The translations under genes and the position numbers were made by a program. Under the pieces are notes generated by a model. It was not told the DNA's origin. It did not search any database and saw only the letters and a program-made list of their open reading frames with translations. This document shows, piece after piece, positions 39,167 to 51,100 of a DNA stretch of 64,000 nt. Source of the DNA: Bimastos eiseni (lineage: Eukaryota > Annelida > Clitellata > Crassiclitellata > Lumbricidae). Where the stretch lies: assembly GCA_959347315.1 (NCBI GenBank), contig OY365806.1, forward strand, positions 25,691,516 to 25,755,515, read 5' to 3'. Within the stretch, counting starts at the first letter, position 1, and every line of letters begins with the position of its first letter.

Positions 39167-42100
39167 GCAAACATATGAACACAAGCAAAAATACTGATTG
39201 CTAAAAACGCAATTAAAAACTGCAATCCATAAACACAAATGCATATTATGCACCGCTCGATCAATCCATGGTGAATCCATCGATCAAAATGTGAAACAAT
39301 CGATAAAGATGTGAATCAATCAATCCATCTGATCATTTATTTAATCACCAGTACTATGATGCAATACACCAAACTCCTATTTCCAAAGCCTTAAGCAATT
39401 ACCTGAACTTCCAGTGGCTCCCTGAGGTCCAGGTGCTCCAACCGGTCCCTGTACTCCTTTATCTCCCGACGGCCCTGGACCTCCGGATGCTCCTTGTGTC
39501 CCCCTATCACCGGCGGGACCCGCTGGTCCTGGTTGCCCAAGTGGTCCTTTAGTTCCCTGCGGCCCTTGGGTTCCCGCGTCTCCAGCGGGTCCGGTAGATC
39601 CAGACGGTCCTGTGGGACCATTAGGGCCCTGGGCGCCAGGAGAACCCTGGGCACCTCGGTCACCTTGAGGTCCCTGGGCTCCAGCTTGACCCGCCTGTCC
39701 AGTCGGCCCTTTAGGTCCCAAATCACCGATAGCTCCCGGAGTTCCCGAGGCACCACGGTCGCCCTGGGCGCCTTGGAGGCCAATATCTCCGGTGGCTCCT
39801 TGGAGCCCAGGAGAGCCGGTTGCTCCCTGAGGCCCTGGAGAACCTGTCGCTCCAGGGTTACCTGTGAAACACGGACAAGAAAATATATCTGATTCCTTAC
39901 GTTACTGCTTTTAGTATGAGCGTAAGGTGGATAAATCTGAATTAATCCTGAGTGAACACCTTGTTGAGGGTAGATAAACAATCTGCTTAGTGGATTGAGC
40001 CCTTGGCCATTGAATTATAAATCCGGTGTCAAACCTTGGACCCAATATTCAGAAAAAAACAGCCTTATTTCGTGTTGAAATTTTGAACAATTTCTTTCTT
40101 TATTTTAGATCGTAATCGCAGTCATAGGCATATTCAAAGGTGCTTAATCAAAACAAAATCCATAGGCAGGAAGTCAGGATCCAGAGAGCCAGGCAGGCAG
40201 GCAGACAGCCAGGCAGGCAGACAGCCAGGCAGGCAGACAGGCAGGCTGGCAGGTATCAGGTCATGGTGGATGGTGCTTAGATAAACAGCGAGCAGCGATG
40301 GGAGTAGAGAGAAGAGAAGGGATCAGAATAGGAAATTATGAAAAAGCAGTTCTTTCAATTTTGAGTGAGATAACTGTGGAGAGACAACAAGAGGTGATGT
40401 ATTGGTGAGTAGGATGGGTGGCCCAGATAGTATTTTAATGCTGAAGGGAATTTGTTCCAAGGCGATGGGACAGCATTTGCCATGGAGCGATTTGTAAATT
40501 ATAGAGATGATATGATGAAAGGGCGGAGCAGTGTTATGGCAGAAGAGGAATGGATTGAGCGAATTGGTTGGACTTAACAACTGACGGATGCACGAGGGCT
40601 GTGCGAATTGACCCGGTCAGTTGTAGGTGAGTGACATATGACTTTTGAGCCAGTGGAGTGATTCGAAGACATGAGTGATGTTGTTGTGTTGGTGGTTTCT
40701 GAGTGGCTTGGAGATGGCTTACTTTGGGTGACGCCTAAGTTAAAGAAAATGAAATTGCCGCAGTTCAATTTAGTATGAACTACCGATAAAGCTAATGTAT
40801 AATGTATACGAGTCCTAAATTTGAAGTAAGCTGTTCGTCCTAATCTTGCTCTAAGCCCGACTCGTGAATTCATTAGAAATTTATACCGATAATAAACTAT
40901 TTATTCATTTATTTCTTAAATCATTCATTAGGTATAGTTCATTTCAGTTAAATATTGATTGCCTAATTACTCATTCATTCATTTATTCATTCATGCATTT
41001 GATCATTCAATATAAATGCATATGTTGCATCGGTTATTTCAAACAGTTATTTATCCTCTATATGATATGTTAATTTGTAAGATTGTTTTATCCATTTGTT
41101 TTTCTTCAATAATTTACTCAAACATTAATTAAACACCTATAATAATTATTTACCGTTAGTTCCAGCTGGACCAGAAGGTCCTTTGCTTCCTTGTGCTCCA
41201 GTGGGTCCTCGATCTCCACTTAGTCCAATTGGTCCTGCCGGCCCCGGAAGTCCTGCGGCTCCTCTGTCACCTGGTTGGCCCTGTGTTCCAGCGGATCCCG
41301 ACGGTCCAGGTTGGCCAGTTGCTCCCTGAGGACCAACACCACGAGGACCAGGTGAACCGATTGGTCCGACGTCACCCGGCTGCCCTGGGGAACCTATGGA
41401 TCCCGCAGCCCCTGGATTTCCTGGGGAACCAATATCCCCCTTTGGTCCTGGTTGGCCCTGAGTACCAGGATCACCGGTTGCACCCTGCGGACCTAAAGCA
41501 TCACACGGCAGCTTTGGCATAAATTGCATTATTACAAACTATATTCAAATACAATATATAAGAGAAATAGAATTTCTTAAACAAAATTAAAATTGAATGA
41601 AACAAAGAAACTATTCGTTTCAGTTAGATCAGTTGTGTACAAAATACATAATTGGATTAGATTAATAGCATAGTACAGAAGGCCCCTCACCTGTTGGTCC
41701 TCTCTGTCCAGCTGAACCAGGAGGTCCTTGCGGCCCGGCCGCACCCTGAGTTCCGCGATCTCCAGGCAATCCTGGACTTCCACTTGAACCTGGTAAGCCC
41801 GACGGTCCCTTATTCCCTGCTGGTCCTATATCACCGGAAGGTCCTGGCTGCCCGCGGTCGCCAACCGCTCCAGTGGGTCCAGGCAGACCAGTGCCGCCAT
41901 TCTGTCCCGAAGGTCCACGATCGCCAGCTGGTCCTTGAGGACCAGCAGGACCCTGCTGACCCGGGGTTCCCGGGGCTCCTGCGTCTCCAGTCGATCCTGT
42001 ATCCCCTTGAGCGCCGCGGTCGCCTACCGGTCCTGTCGGACCTAGAGACCCGATGGAGCCTTGGACGCCCTGAGGACCTTGGGGGCCTTTGGGACCTTTG

Positions 42101-45100
42101 GGACCAGCGGCACCAATGGGCCCAGTATCACCCTTGAGACCAACATCTCCCTTATCACCAGTAGTTCCCTTATCTCCAGGTAGACCGATATCCCCAGAGT
42201 TTCCAGCAGGTCCCGTGGGACCCGGGGACCCAGCTACTCCCGCGTCTCCGGCCGGCCCTACTGGTCCGGTTGGTCCTGCAAGTCCATTGTCACCTGGTTG
42301 GCCGATGGACCCTGCTGGTCCCGTTGGGCCAGGAAGGCCTCGGTCCCCTGGAAGACCAGTGGCTCCGACAGCTCCCTGGACACCTTAAAAACAGTAACAT
42401 TCAATTAACTGGACAATTCTTATTCGATACCCTTGAACATTTTCAGTATGGCAGTCACTCTGTCGATCACACGAGCGAATGTGCCCGCAAATGTACGATT
42501 AGTAAATCAGTCAGAGGCCGTCTATAAATGATGGCACGCATCTAGGGATGGGTCATGTATCTGTGACAACGTGTGACGAATGGGAGGGATTTAAGAAATG
42601 TGACAAGCTAATTAAATGAAGAGAGGGTAGGTTGGATAGACGAAGAACGGATGGACCTGAATGCAATATTCATTCCACAGGATTAAGATATCCAAGCCGT
42701 CTTCTTTTATTCCGTGAAGGATCATTTTGTTTCCTCGTGGGAGAATGGAGAAGCATAAAGGTTGGATTGTTTCGAGTAATTGTTTCAAACATTTTTAGTA
42801 AAGATTCCACCAGAGCTTCTTATTTTGTGAATGCATAGTGATTACATTATAGTAGTTGTACTCTCTCCATTTTCTTCGTTCTACAATACAATTAATTTTA
42901 AGTTTCTTTATGGTTATAAATAATTTATTTTATAATAATAAGAAAATTTGCATATAAAGCATTCTGGACATCTGGTTTTCTCGGGGGTGGAGTGCAGAGC
43001 TTTGTGATGTCATATTTAAGTGGTAGGATCTCTGTGACGTCGTGTGACGTATAAGGAAGGGTCAAAAAGTCCAAAATTGCGCTACATCAATTATGGACGG
43101 CCCCTCATTAAATCAGCTAGTCAGTTAATTACTCAATCATTCATACACTAACTGAATCATTTATTTAATCTTACTGCATCAGTCGATTTATCAGTCATTT
43201 ACATACTGTATCCAACCAGTCAGTTAAAACAGACAATTGCACTAATGCAAGTAAGCAAAACAGTAACATTTTTTAACTATTCAGAACATGAATTGCCTAC
43301 GCAGACAGCTTGTACTTGTCCTGAAGCTTGTGAAACATTAAGCAGATATTTTGAGCTTGCAAAAGCAAGCTAGTATTATTGTAGTATAGCTCATTTGTAA
43401 TAATAACGGAAATATTTTACATGTGTAAATTTTGACAAAATGTGGAGAAGGCAATACTGGGAACATTTGAAGAATGCAATTAGCCTAACCGGTGTACAAA
43501 TATGATGTACAGATATGATGTCTTAAATTGCTTTAAAAAAGCATTAAAAAAACTAGTTTAATTGAGCACAATTATATACACCTGTAATCTACAGGCGGGA
43601 ACAGAATTGATTACAGGGCAATAGCATACCTGGCTGAGCATCTCTTCCAGCACTTCCTGGTGACCCTGGTGTTCCCTTGTCACCCTGTGGTCCTAGGGGC
43701 CCAGTCTGTCCTGCTGGACCTGTTGGTCCTTGAGGACCGCTTGGTCCCTTGTCCCCCGAGGCACCGATTGCTCCGGTTTGGCCGCGATCTCCAGCTGCTC
43801 CTCGGTCACCGACCAGACCTCTGTCGCCTTGAAGTCCAGTTGGACCTGCGGGTCCTGTTGGACCCTGCTGTCCAGGAAGACCTTGTGATCCTTGGTCGCC
43901 CTGTGGACCTAAATAAATTTTAATAGGGGACATCTTTATTAAATTTTGCCATAGGCTCTCCTAACTCTATTCTCTTAAACGCTATGACTATGACACCAAA
44001 TTGTTCCTTATTAACAAATCAGTATAGGTCTATTTTTACAGGCGTCGACGGGTTTTTGGGACTTTGTGATTTGTTTTGGATAACTATTGACTGAGGCTGA
44101 CTCTTATGCACATGGTCAGTTCAAGCGGATAAACATTGGAGTAAACGTCATAGAATCAGATAATGGAAACGCATTTAACCATTATAAGGTAAGATTAGTT
44201 ATTTTATTACACCAGTCACCAGACGTCATAATACACCTGTAGACATCGTGAGATCAGATTGACCAAAACATGATTACACGAGGAACAACACTACCATCTT
44301 TGGTATAATGTGGAGTCGTAGACTAAGATATGACACTTCCTATCACGCTGTGTATTTGGTCTATGTGGTGGTCAAAGAACAAAATCCACTATACCGTTCG
44401 CTACGTGACGCGGCTAACGCCACGCCAGTCGCGCCACGTAGCGAATGGTATAGTGGTATCGTAGTGATGTCTTATTAACGACAATCAATTCCAAGGTAGG
44501 TGACGTGAACATTCAGATACACAGCGGAGATAGGAAGTGTCACATCTTAGTCTACGACTCTACCATCTTTGATTATACTTTCAGATTAGGCATCATGGAT
44601 GGCATTATTGGCAGGACCTTCACTGAATTCTCAACGAACAAGACAGCTGGAGAATTATTTAGATTTGATGATATTAGTTTACATGGATCCGATTAGATTT
44701 CATGGCTTTTCAATCGCATTAAGTTATACAACATGAACTGTAATAGAGTCGTTGGGTGAAATCATAGGAAGGCGAGAATCAATGTGAAAGCCTTTCATGA
44801 ACCTCACGGCGGTCTAAGTCTCACTGCATAGAAGAGAATTAAAAAGATTACATACGATCGGATAATGATAACTTAAAATATAATACAATTTTACATCAGA
44901 CTGAACTGCAGTCGAGCAGATAAGAGCTGACTGAACCAGACCACATAGAACATACATCAAGATTTAGGATCGAAGGCATCAAGCAACTCTTACCAATAGG
45001 GCCAGCTGGTCCAGCTGGTCCAGTGAATCCGGTTCCACCTGGAAGACCTGCAGTGCCTGGATTACCAATGGGTCCAGCCGGACCTATAGGACCTGCTGGT

Positions 45101-48100
45101 CCTTGTGGACCCCCAGTTCCAGTTGGACCTACATCACCCGTGGGACCCTGTGGTCCCGGTTGTCCAGCAGCACCTGACGAAAAATATGATACCAATAGAT
45201 TCATATCCAGTGGTTATAGTGATACAACAAACAAAGAAGCAGAAGAAGAATCACGAGCAAAAAATTATCACAATTGTTATCAAAATGAAAAATTAAAAAA
45301 ATTTTAAGAATAGCAACAATACAGCAATAGCATCAAGATTCGGTCTTGTGTGCTATGGATAGTCGCCTAAAGTAACAAACTATATGATTGGTGCTGTTCA
45401 ACTTCAGTTTGCTTAATGGCAGGCTGGTAACGAGATCTTGCTATTAGTTTAACTAATTCATCCACACACTCAATTAATCCATTTAATTGTCTGAGGCAGT
45501 TAAATCAGAATCTGTGACGTTGACAGTAGTTCAAAGGTCGGCAATTGACTGATGTTAAGTTATTTAAAAAAAATGTGAAACTGTAAAAGCGCCTTGTAGA
45601 TTTCATTAACTGTACCAACCCGCTTGCCCTGCTGGACCTCTGTCCCCTGCCGCTCCTTGAGGTCCAGCGGCCCCTCGATCTCCGTTAGGTCCAAGCGGGC
45701 CAGCAGGTCCCTGTGATCCTGGATTTCCCTGTGGACCCGGACTACCTTTATCTCCTGGTAGGCCCGTGGCTCCTGTGAAGCCAGCGCTACCAACAGGTCC
45801 TGTGAGACCGGGAGAACCCACAGTTCCCTGAGGTCCCTGAGGTCCCTGTGGCCCTGTAGGTCCGGTGCCTCCGGTGGAAGCTACGTTTAAAACAGAAAGC
45901 AAATCACTTAGAATTTATGATGATCATTTAGCAACTAACTAATAACTGACAGACGCAATGTGTGAATTAACAAGCTAATCTTATGTACTCCAATAACGAT
46001 TTTATGCTAAAGATTAGCATACCCTCAACGATACTTTTAAAAAAACGAACTCTCGTGGAGAAAAGGCGGACGAAATCTACCGGACCAGAGAAATCAGACG
46101 TCAGGCTAGAATTTATCACAAATCTAAAAGGGTGTCTCGGATTTACTTATGCCTACGCCTGCTTGCTAATACTGAGCTCATAGAATTGAGGTGTGAATTA
46201 ATAAGCCTGAGAAATGAACCAGCCTTCGAGAATGCCTAACAAGGGTCATCAGCTTATTCGTTTATCTATATGCAATAAGCCCTGTTGGTTGGTAGAAAGA
46301 GAAGGTTTTAATTGAAAATTAGGATTGGAGGAATGACTCATCTGTGAGATTGGATCACGTTTTAGATATTGAATAGATGGTGAGAATATGATTGGATTCG
46401 TTAATGAATGAACACACTAAACAACAGTTTAAAAAGCGACAAACGAATGAAAGCTCACATTGACGAGAGAGTAATTGTATATTTTTATCTTACGTTATTT
46501 GTTTTTAAATTGCGTGATTAAAGGCATGCATTACCGTCTCTCCCAGCAGTTCCTGGTGCTCCTGGATTTCCAGCTGCTCCTTGTGATCCAGGGTCACCTG
46601 TCAGTCCACGTGATCCAGGCTGTCCTATCTGACCTGCTGGGCCAGGTGGTCCCACATCTCCAGGCGCGCCTTGCGATCCCGGGTCACCCTTCAAACCCTG
46701 GGGTCCAGGCGACCCGTTTGTGCCATCCGTCCCTCTATCGCCTGTTGCTCCCTGGGTGCCAGGGGCTCCGTTTGTTCCACGGTCTCCCGATGGACCGGGC
46801 AAACCAACTGCCCCAGCAGGGCCTACACCGCCAGATGCACCGGGAAGACCACTAGGTCCTGGGAACCCAGTTGCACCCTGTGTGCCTGGCTGTCCAGGGT
46901 TACCGGTGGGACCCTTATCCCCAGCAGGTCCTATGGGTCCTGATGACCCCTGCTGACCTGCCTGTCCAATCTGTCCAGACGGTCCAGCGGGTCCCTGCTG
47001 TCCTGGGTCTCCTGCTAGTCCAGGTTGTCCAGGGTTCCCAGCTGCCCCGCGGTCGCCCGGAAGACCCTGAGTTCCTTGGTCGCCTTGTTGCCCCTGGGTT
47101 CCGGCTGGACCGGTGATTCCTTTATCACCCTGAGGTCCTGGAGGACCTTGAGGGCCTTGAGATCCCGCCGGTCCTTGCTGGCCCAGATCACCCTGTTGAC
47201 CCTGTGATCCTGGGTTACCTGCTCGGCCGACGTCTCCAGCAGAGCCAGTGGGACCAACCGGTCCTTGTGGACCCACCGAACCTGGTCCGCCTTTTGGTCC
47301 CTGAGGACCAGTAGCTCCAGTTCCACCTAAAGAAAAGTGTCAATTTCACTTCTGAACCAAATGTTAGTTTTCTATAAATAATATCATAATATCATAATTC
47401 AGTTTCTATTGAAAAGTAGCTTTAAAATAATTAGCACTAATGCAAAATATTTATTGTGATTGATTCAAATTCTACCATGTAATTTTACTACATCACAATA
47501 TATATTTTTTTATATTAATTTAAAAAGATCATCAAATTTTTACCAGTATTTCACGCTGGATAGCAACTTCTAAACTATAGTTTAGCTACAGGGACACAAG
47601 TCGAAGTCAAGGCAAGACAGAAATATTCACATAATTTACTTAGATATAAAATATAGAATAAAATAATTTGTACCAATACCTGTATTTCAACTTCAAGAAT
47701 GTCAATTCTCTTGAAATAAATTTCCAATTTATGTTACTGTGATATTTTTTTGAAGCATTCTGCCGCTCATTGTTTTATTTTACTTTAAAAAACTTTAAGC
47801 ATCAATTAGAATATTTCATTTGATATCAATCTTAGAAAATTTCACAGTTAAAACTTATGTCAGCAATAAATTAAGTGACAATTTCAGAACTAAGGCCATT
47901 TTCACCTGTAGCTCCAGGAGTTCCGGGAGATCCATTCTGCCCATTGGCTCCACTTGGACCCGCTGGACCAATGTCACCAGTCGCTCCCTGTTGACCGGGT
48001 TGTCCATTGGTCCCAGGAGTACCTGGTAACCCCGTAGGACCCTTATCACCCTGAGCTCCAGCGTTGCCGGGATTCCCACTTGGTCCCGACTGCCCTCTGT

Positions 48101-51100
48101 CACCGGGCAAGCCAGGGGTGCCCTTGTCACCCTGAAGTCCAACTGGTCCGCTCAAACCGGTCGGACCGGGTGGGCCTTGGATGCCATTGAGTCCAGAGGG
48201 ACCGGGTAGGCCTTTGTCTCCTTGTAAACCCGCAGGACCAGAAGGGCCTTGTAATCCCTTATCCCCTGCTGAACCTGGTTGGCCGGGGGTTCCAGAGGGT
48301 CCGCGATCTCCGGCTTGGCCTTGTGGCCCAGGGAGTCCTGTTGCGCCTGACGGTCCTGGCCCACCTGCCGAGCCTTGTGGACCTTTATCCCCAACAGGAC
48401 CTGCAGGACCAATGTTACCTGCAAAACACAAAAGTATAATTTAAAATTCATGAAATCAAATAATTAAGAGGTCACCCTTTATGACTTACCTAGATGTTCC
48501 TTACCTTTAATCAGTGTAGTTGGATATTAATCATCATGCCTTTTAGAACTTCTCATAGCCGTGATTCCGTGAAAACCATACGTGGAACCATATAAACGTC
48601 AAATGATGCAACATTAAAATTTTCCAATTATTTTCTCCTAAACACTCTCACTTTTTATCTCTATCTATCTCTTGTCTTGCGCAGCTTCATTTAATCGCTC
48701 CTTTCGCTGCCCATCTTGTCTGTATCGCTTCGATTTACTGTCGCTTAATTCACTTACCTTTATATTGCTTATACATGCATCCATGCATGCATACATGCAT
48801 GCAGACATACATACATACATACACATACATACATACATACATACACCTTGTTCTGTGTACGTCTAACAGTTTCTACAATTCCCAGAACAAATGCCTATAA
48901 GCTGTAATATACATAATTGTATTCGATATGGTCTACCCTTAAAAGTTCCAAAGTGAACAATTGATTACAGGGTAGAATATTTGTGGCGCTGAGAAATTTC
49001 GAGTGCCCCGTACCCATCTCGGGGGAGACTTGAACCTCTTGTCACCGCAAACCGGGCGCTCTAACATATCAGCTGCTGACAGGCCCCTACCTGTTGGTCC
49101 CTGCGGTCCAATAGTTCCTTTATCACCAGCGACTCCCTTATCACCCGGCGATCCGGCCGGTCCAGCCGGCCCAGCTGGTCCAGATGCTCCTTGCGATCCG
49201 GCAACACCCGCAGGTCCTAAGTCGCCTTTTGGACCCTGTGGTCCGAACGGGCCTTGAACCCCTGCAGTTCCAGGCTCTCCCGCTGCGCCTGGGTCTCCGG
49301 AGGCACCTGTAGCCCCAGTGGATCCCGTTGAACCGGGCGCTCCAACATCACCCTTTGCTCCGGTCAGGTGTTGAACCCCCGCGGGACCAGGCATTCCTTT
49401 GTTACCAGTGGCACCTGTTGCTCCGGTGGAACCTGTTGCTCCAACTACACCTGACTGTCCTGCGTTACCTTGTTGACCGGGACTTCCTGTAAATAATGTC
49501 TTATGGTTTTAATATTTTTATCAACAATATAACTCTAATTGTTATTGCCCTTGTTAGTACTAGCAAGCAATAATAATTATCACACCCGTTACCGCGATTA
49601 AATTTTAATAGAAATAATATAATTCCTTAAAAAGTTGCATTTATTATTGTGAGTTCTGTATTGTAGAAAGAAATGACACTAACATTAGCGTCCAAATAAA
49701 ATAAATTTTATAAAACGCAATCAACACCGTCTATTAACTTACTTATAAATTATTGAACGTAAAAATGAAATTGTAAAGTTTTATATCAAATTTCAGAGAT
49801 TTTGAACAACTGCTATTTTTATTTATTTAAATGTGCCTTATACGCCGTTCTGACGCTTTTCGTCAAAAAAAGCATTGGTTATTGTCATTAATCAGTTTAA
49901 TCTGCCATTACCTACTTCCAATATATAAGTGGTACCATCAAACTACAAGAACAGGGGCATCCATATTGACAAGCTGCAATCATTTTCATCTCTTGCTGAA
50001 ATACTTACCCTGAGCACCAGGGGATCCTGGATTTCCCGATGATCCAGGTAGCCCAATATCTCCAGGCACCCCCTTGTCTCCAGCAGGTCCAGTTGCCCCA
50101 GCTTGCCCTGGGGAACCATTCGGTCCCGGACTACCTGGCGAGCCCTTATCACCCTGAGGCCCAGCACTGCCCGCTGATCCACGTGGCCCAGTAGGACCGC
50201 GTTGACCGGTCGGTCCTTGAGGTCCAACATCCCCTGACGGTCCAGCGGGTCCGCTTGGTCCCGCTGGTCCTAGTGACCCTACTTGTCCCGCAGGTCCAGA
50301 TGGACCCTGCGGACCCACATCTCCAGGGGTTCCTGATGGTCCAGCTGGTCCTGCTGGACCTTTATCTCCGGCTGGACCGGCCTGGCCTCGGTCGCCCGAC
50401 GGACCTGGTTGTCCTTTTGCCCCGGTAGGCCCAGAAGGTCCTGGGACACCTGAGACCCCTTGCTGTCCGGCGTTTCCTGTCGGGCCCTTGTCCCCTGTTG
50501 GACCAGGTGAACCATTTGTGCCTAAAATGGAATAATGTAACATGAAGTAAGAACAAAAATTTGTAGTGATCGCTCGATTGAAAGAATGAATCGGTATTTT
50601 ATTGAATGTACTAATGCATGAGCTATTAACTAAAATTTCATTCAACAACTAATGGAACCACGGTGACAAGACATATCAGAAAGAAAGAAATTAGGACCAT
50701 GCCTCTGAGCCAAGTTTTATATAATATATGGCTTTCGATCTATTATTATATATTTTCCCTAATGTTGAGAAGCTCATTCATAATTACAGAATCTCTAGAG
50801 AAAATAAAAAACTAATAGCAATAGTGCCATTATTATCATTTTTTACTTGCGTTATTACTTCAATCACTACTACTGCTGCCACTATAAATTGCCAAAGAAC
50901 AAAACAATGACTGAACGAAAGAAAGGAGTCAGGACGCATCAAGTGAAAGAATTAATAATTTATAAATGAATAAAAGAAATTTCGTCTACCGGGAGAGCCA
51001 GTTGATCCCCTAGCTCCAGGTGATCCCGATGTCCCAGATGGGCCTGGACTGCCCTTGTCTCCAGCAGGTCCAGTTGGTCCTGCGGGACCTGCCGCTCCAG

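Noticed and set aside
38892..39280. Minus-strand frames rich in Ile-Tyr and Cys-Val, looking like membrane segments
   Set aside because: Artefact of the (CA)n-(TA)n microsatellite.
49049..49351. Shared accgggcgct string between the SINE-like relic and exon X39
   Set aside because: Only about 14 bp of similarity, explained by chance in GC-rich sequence.
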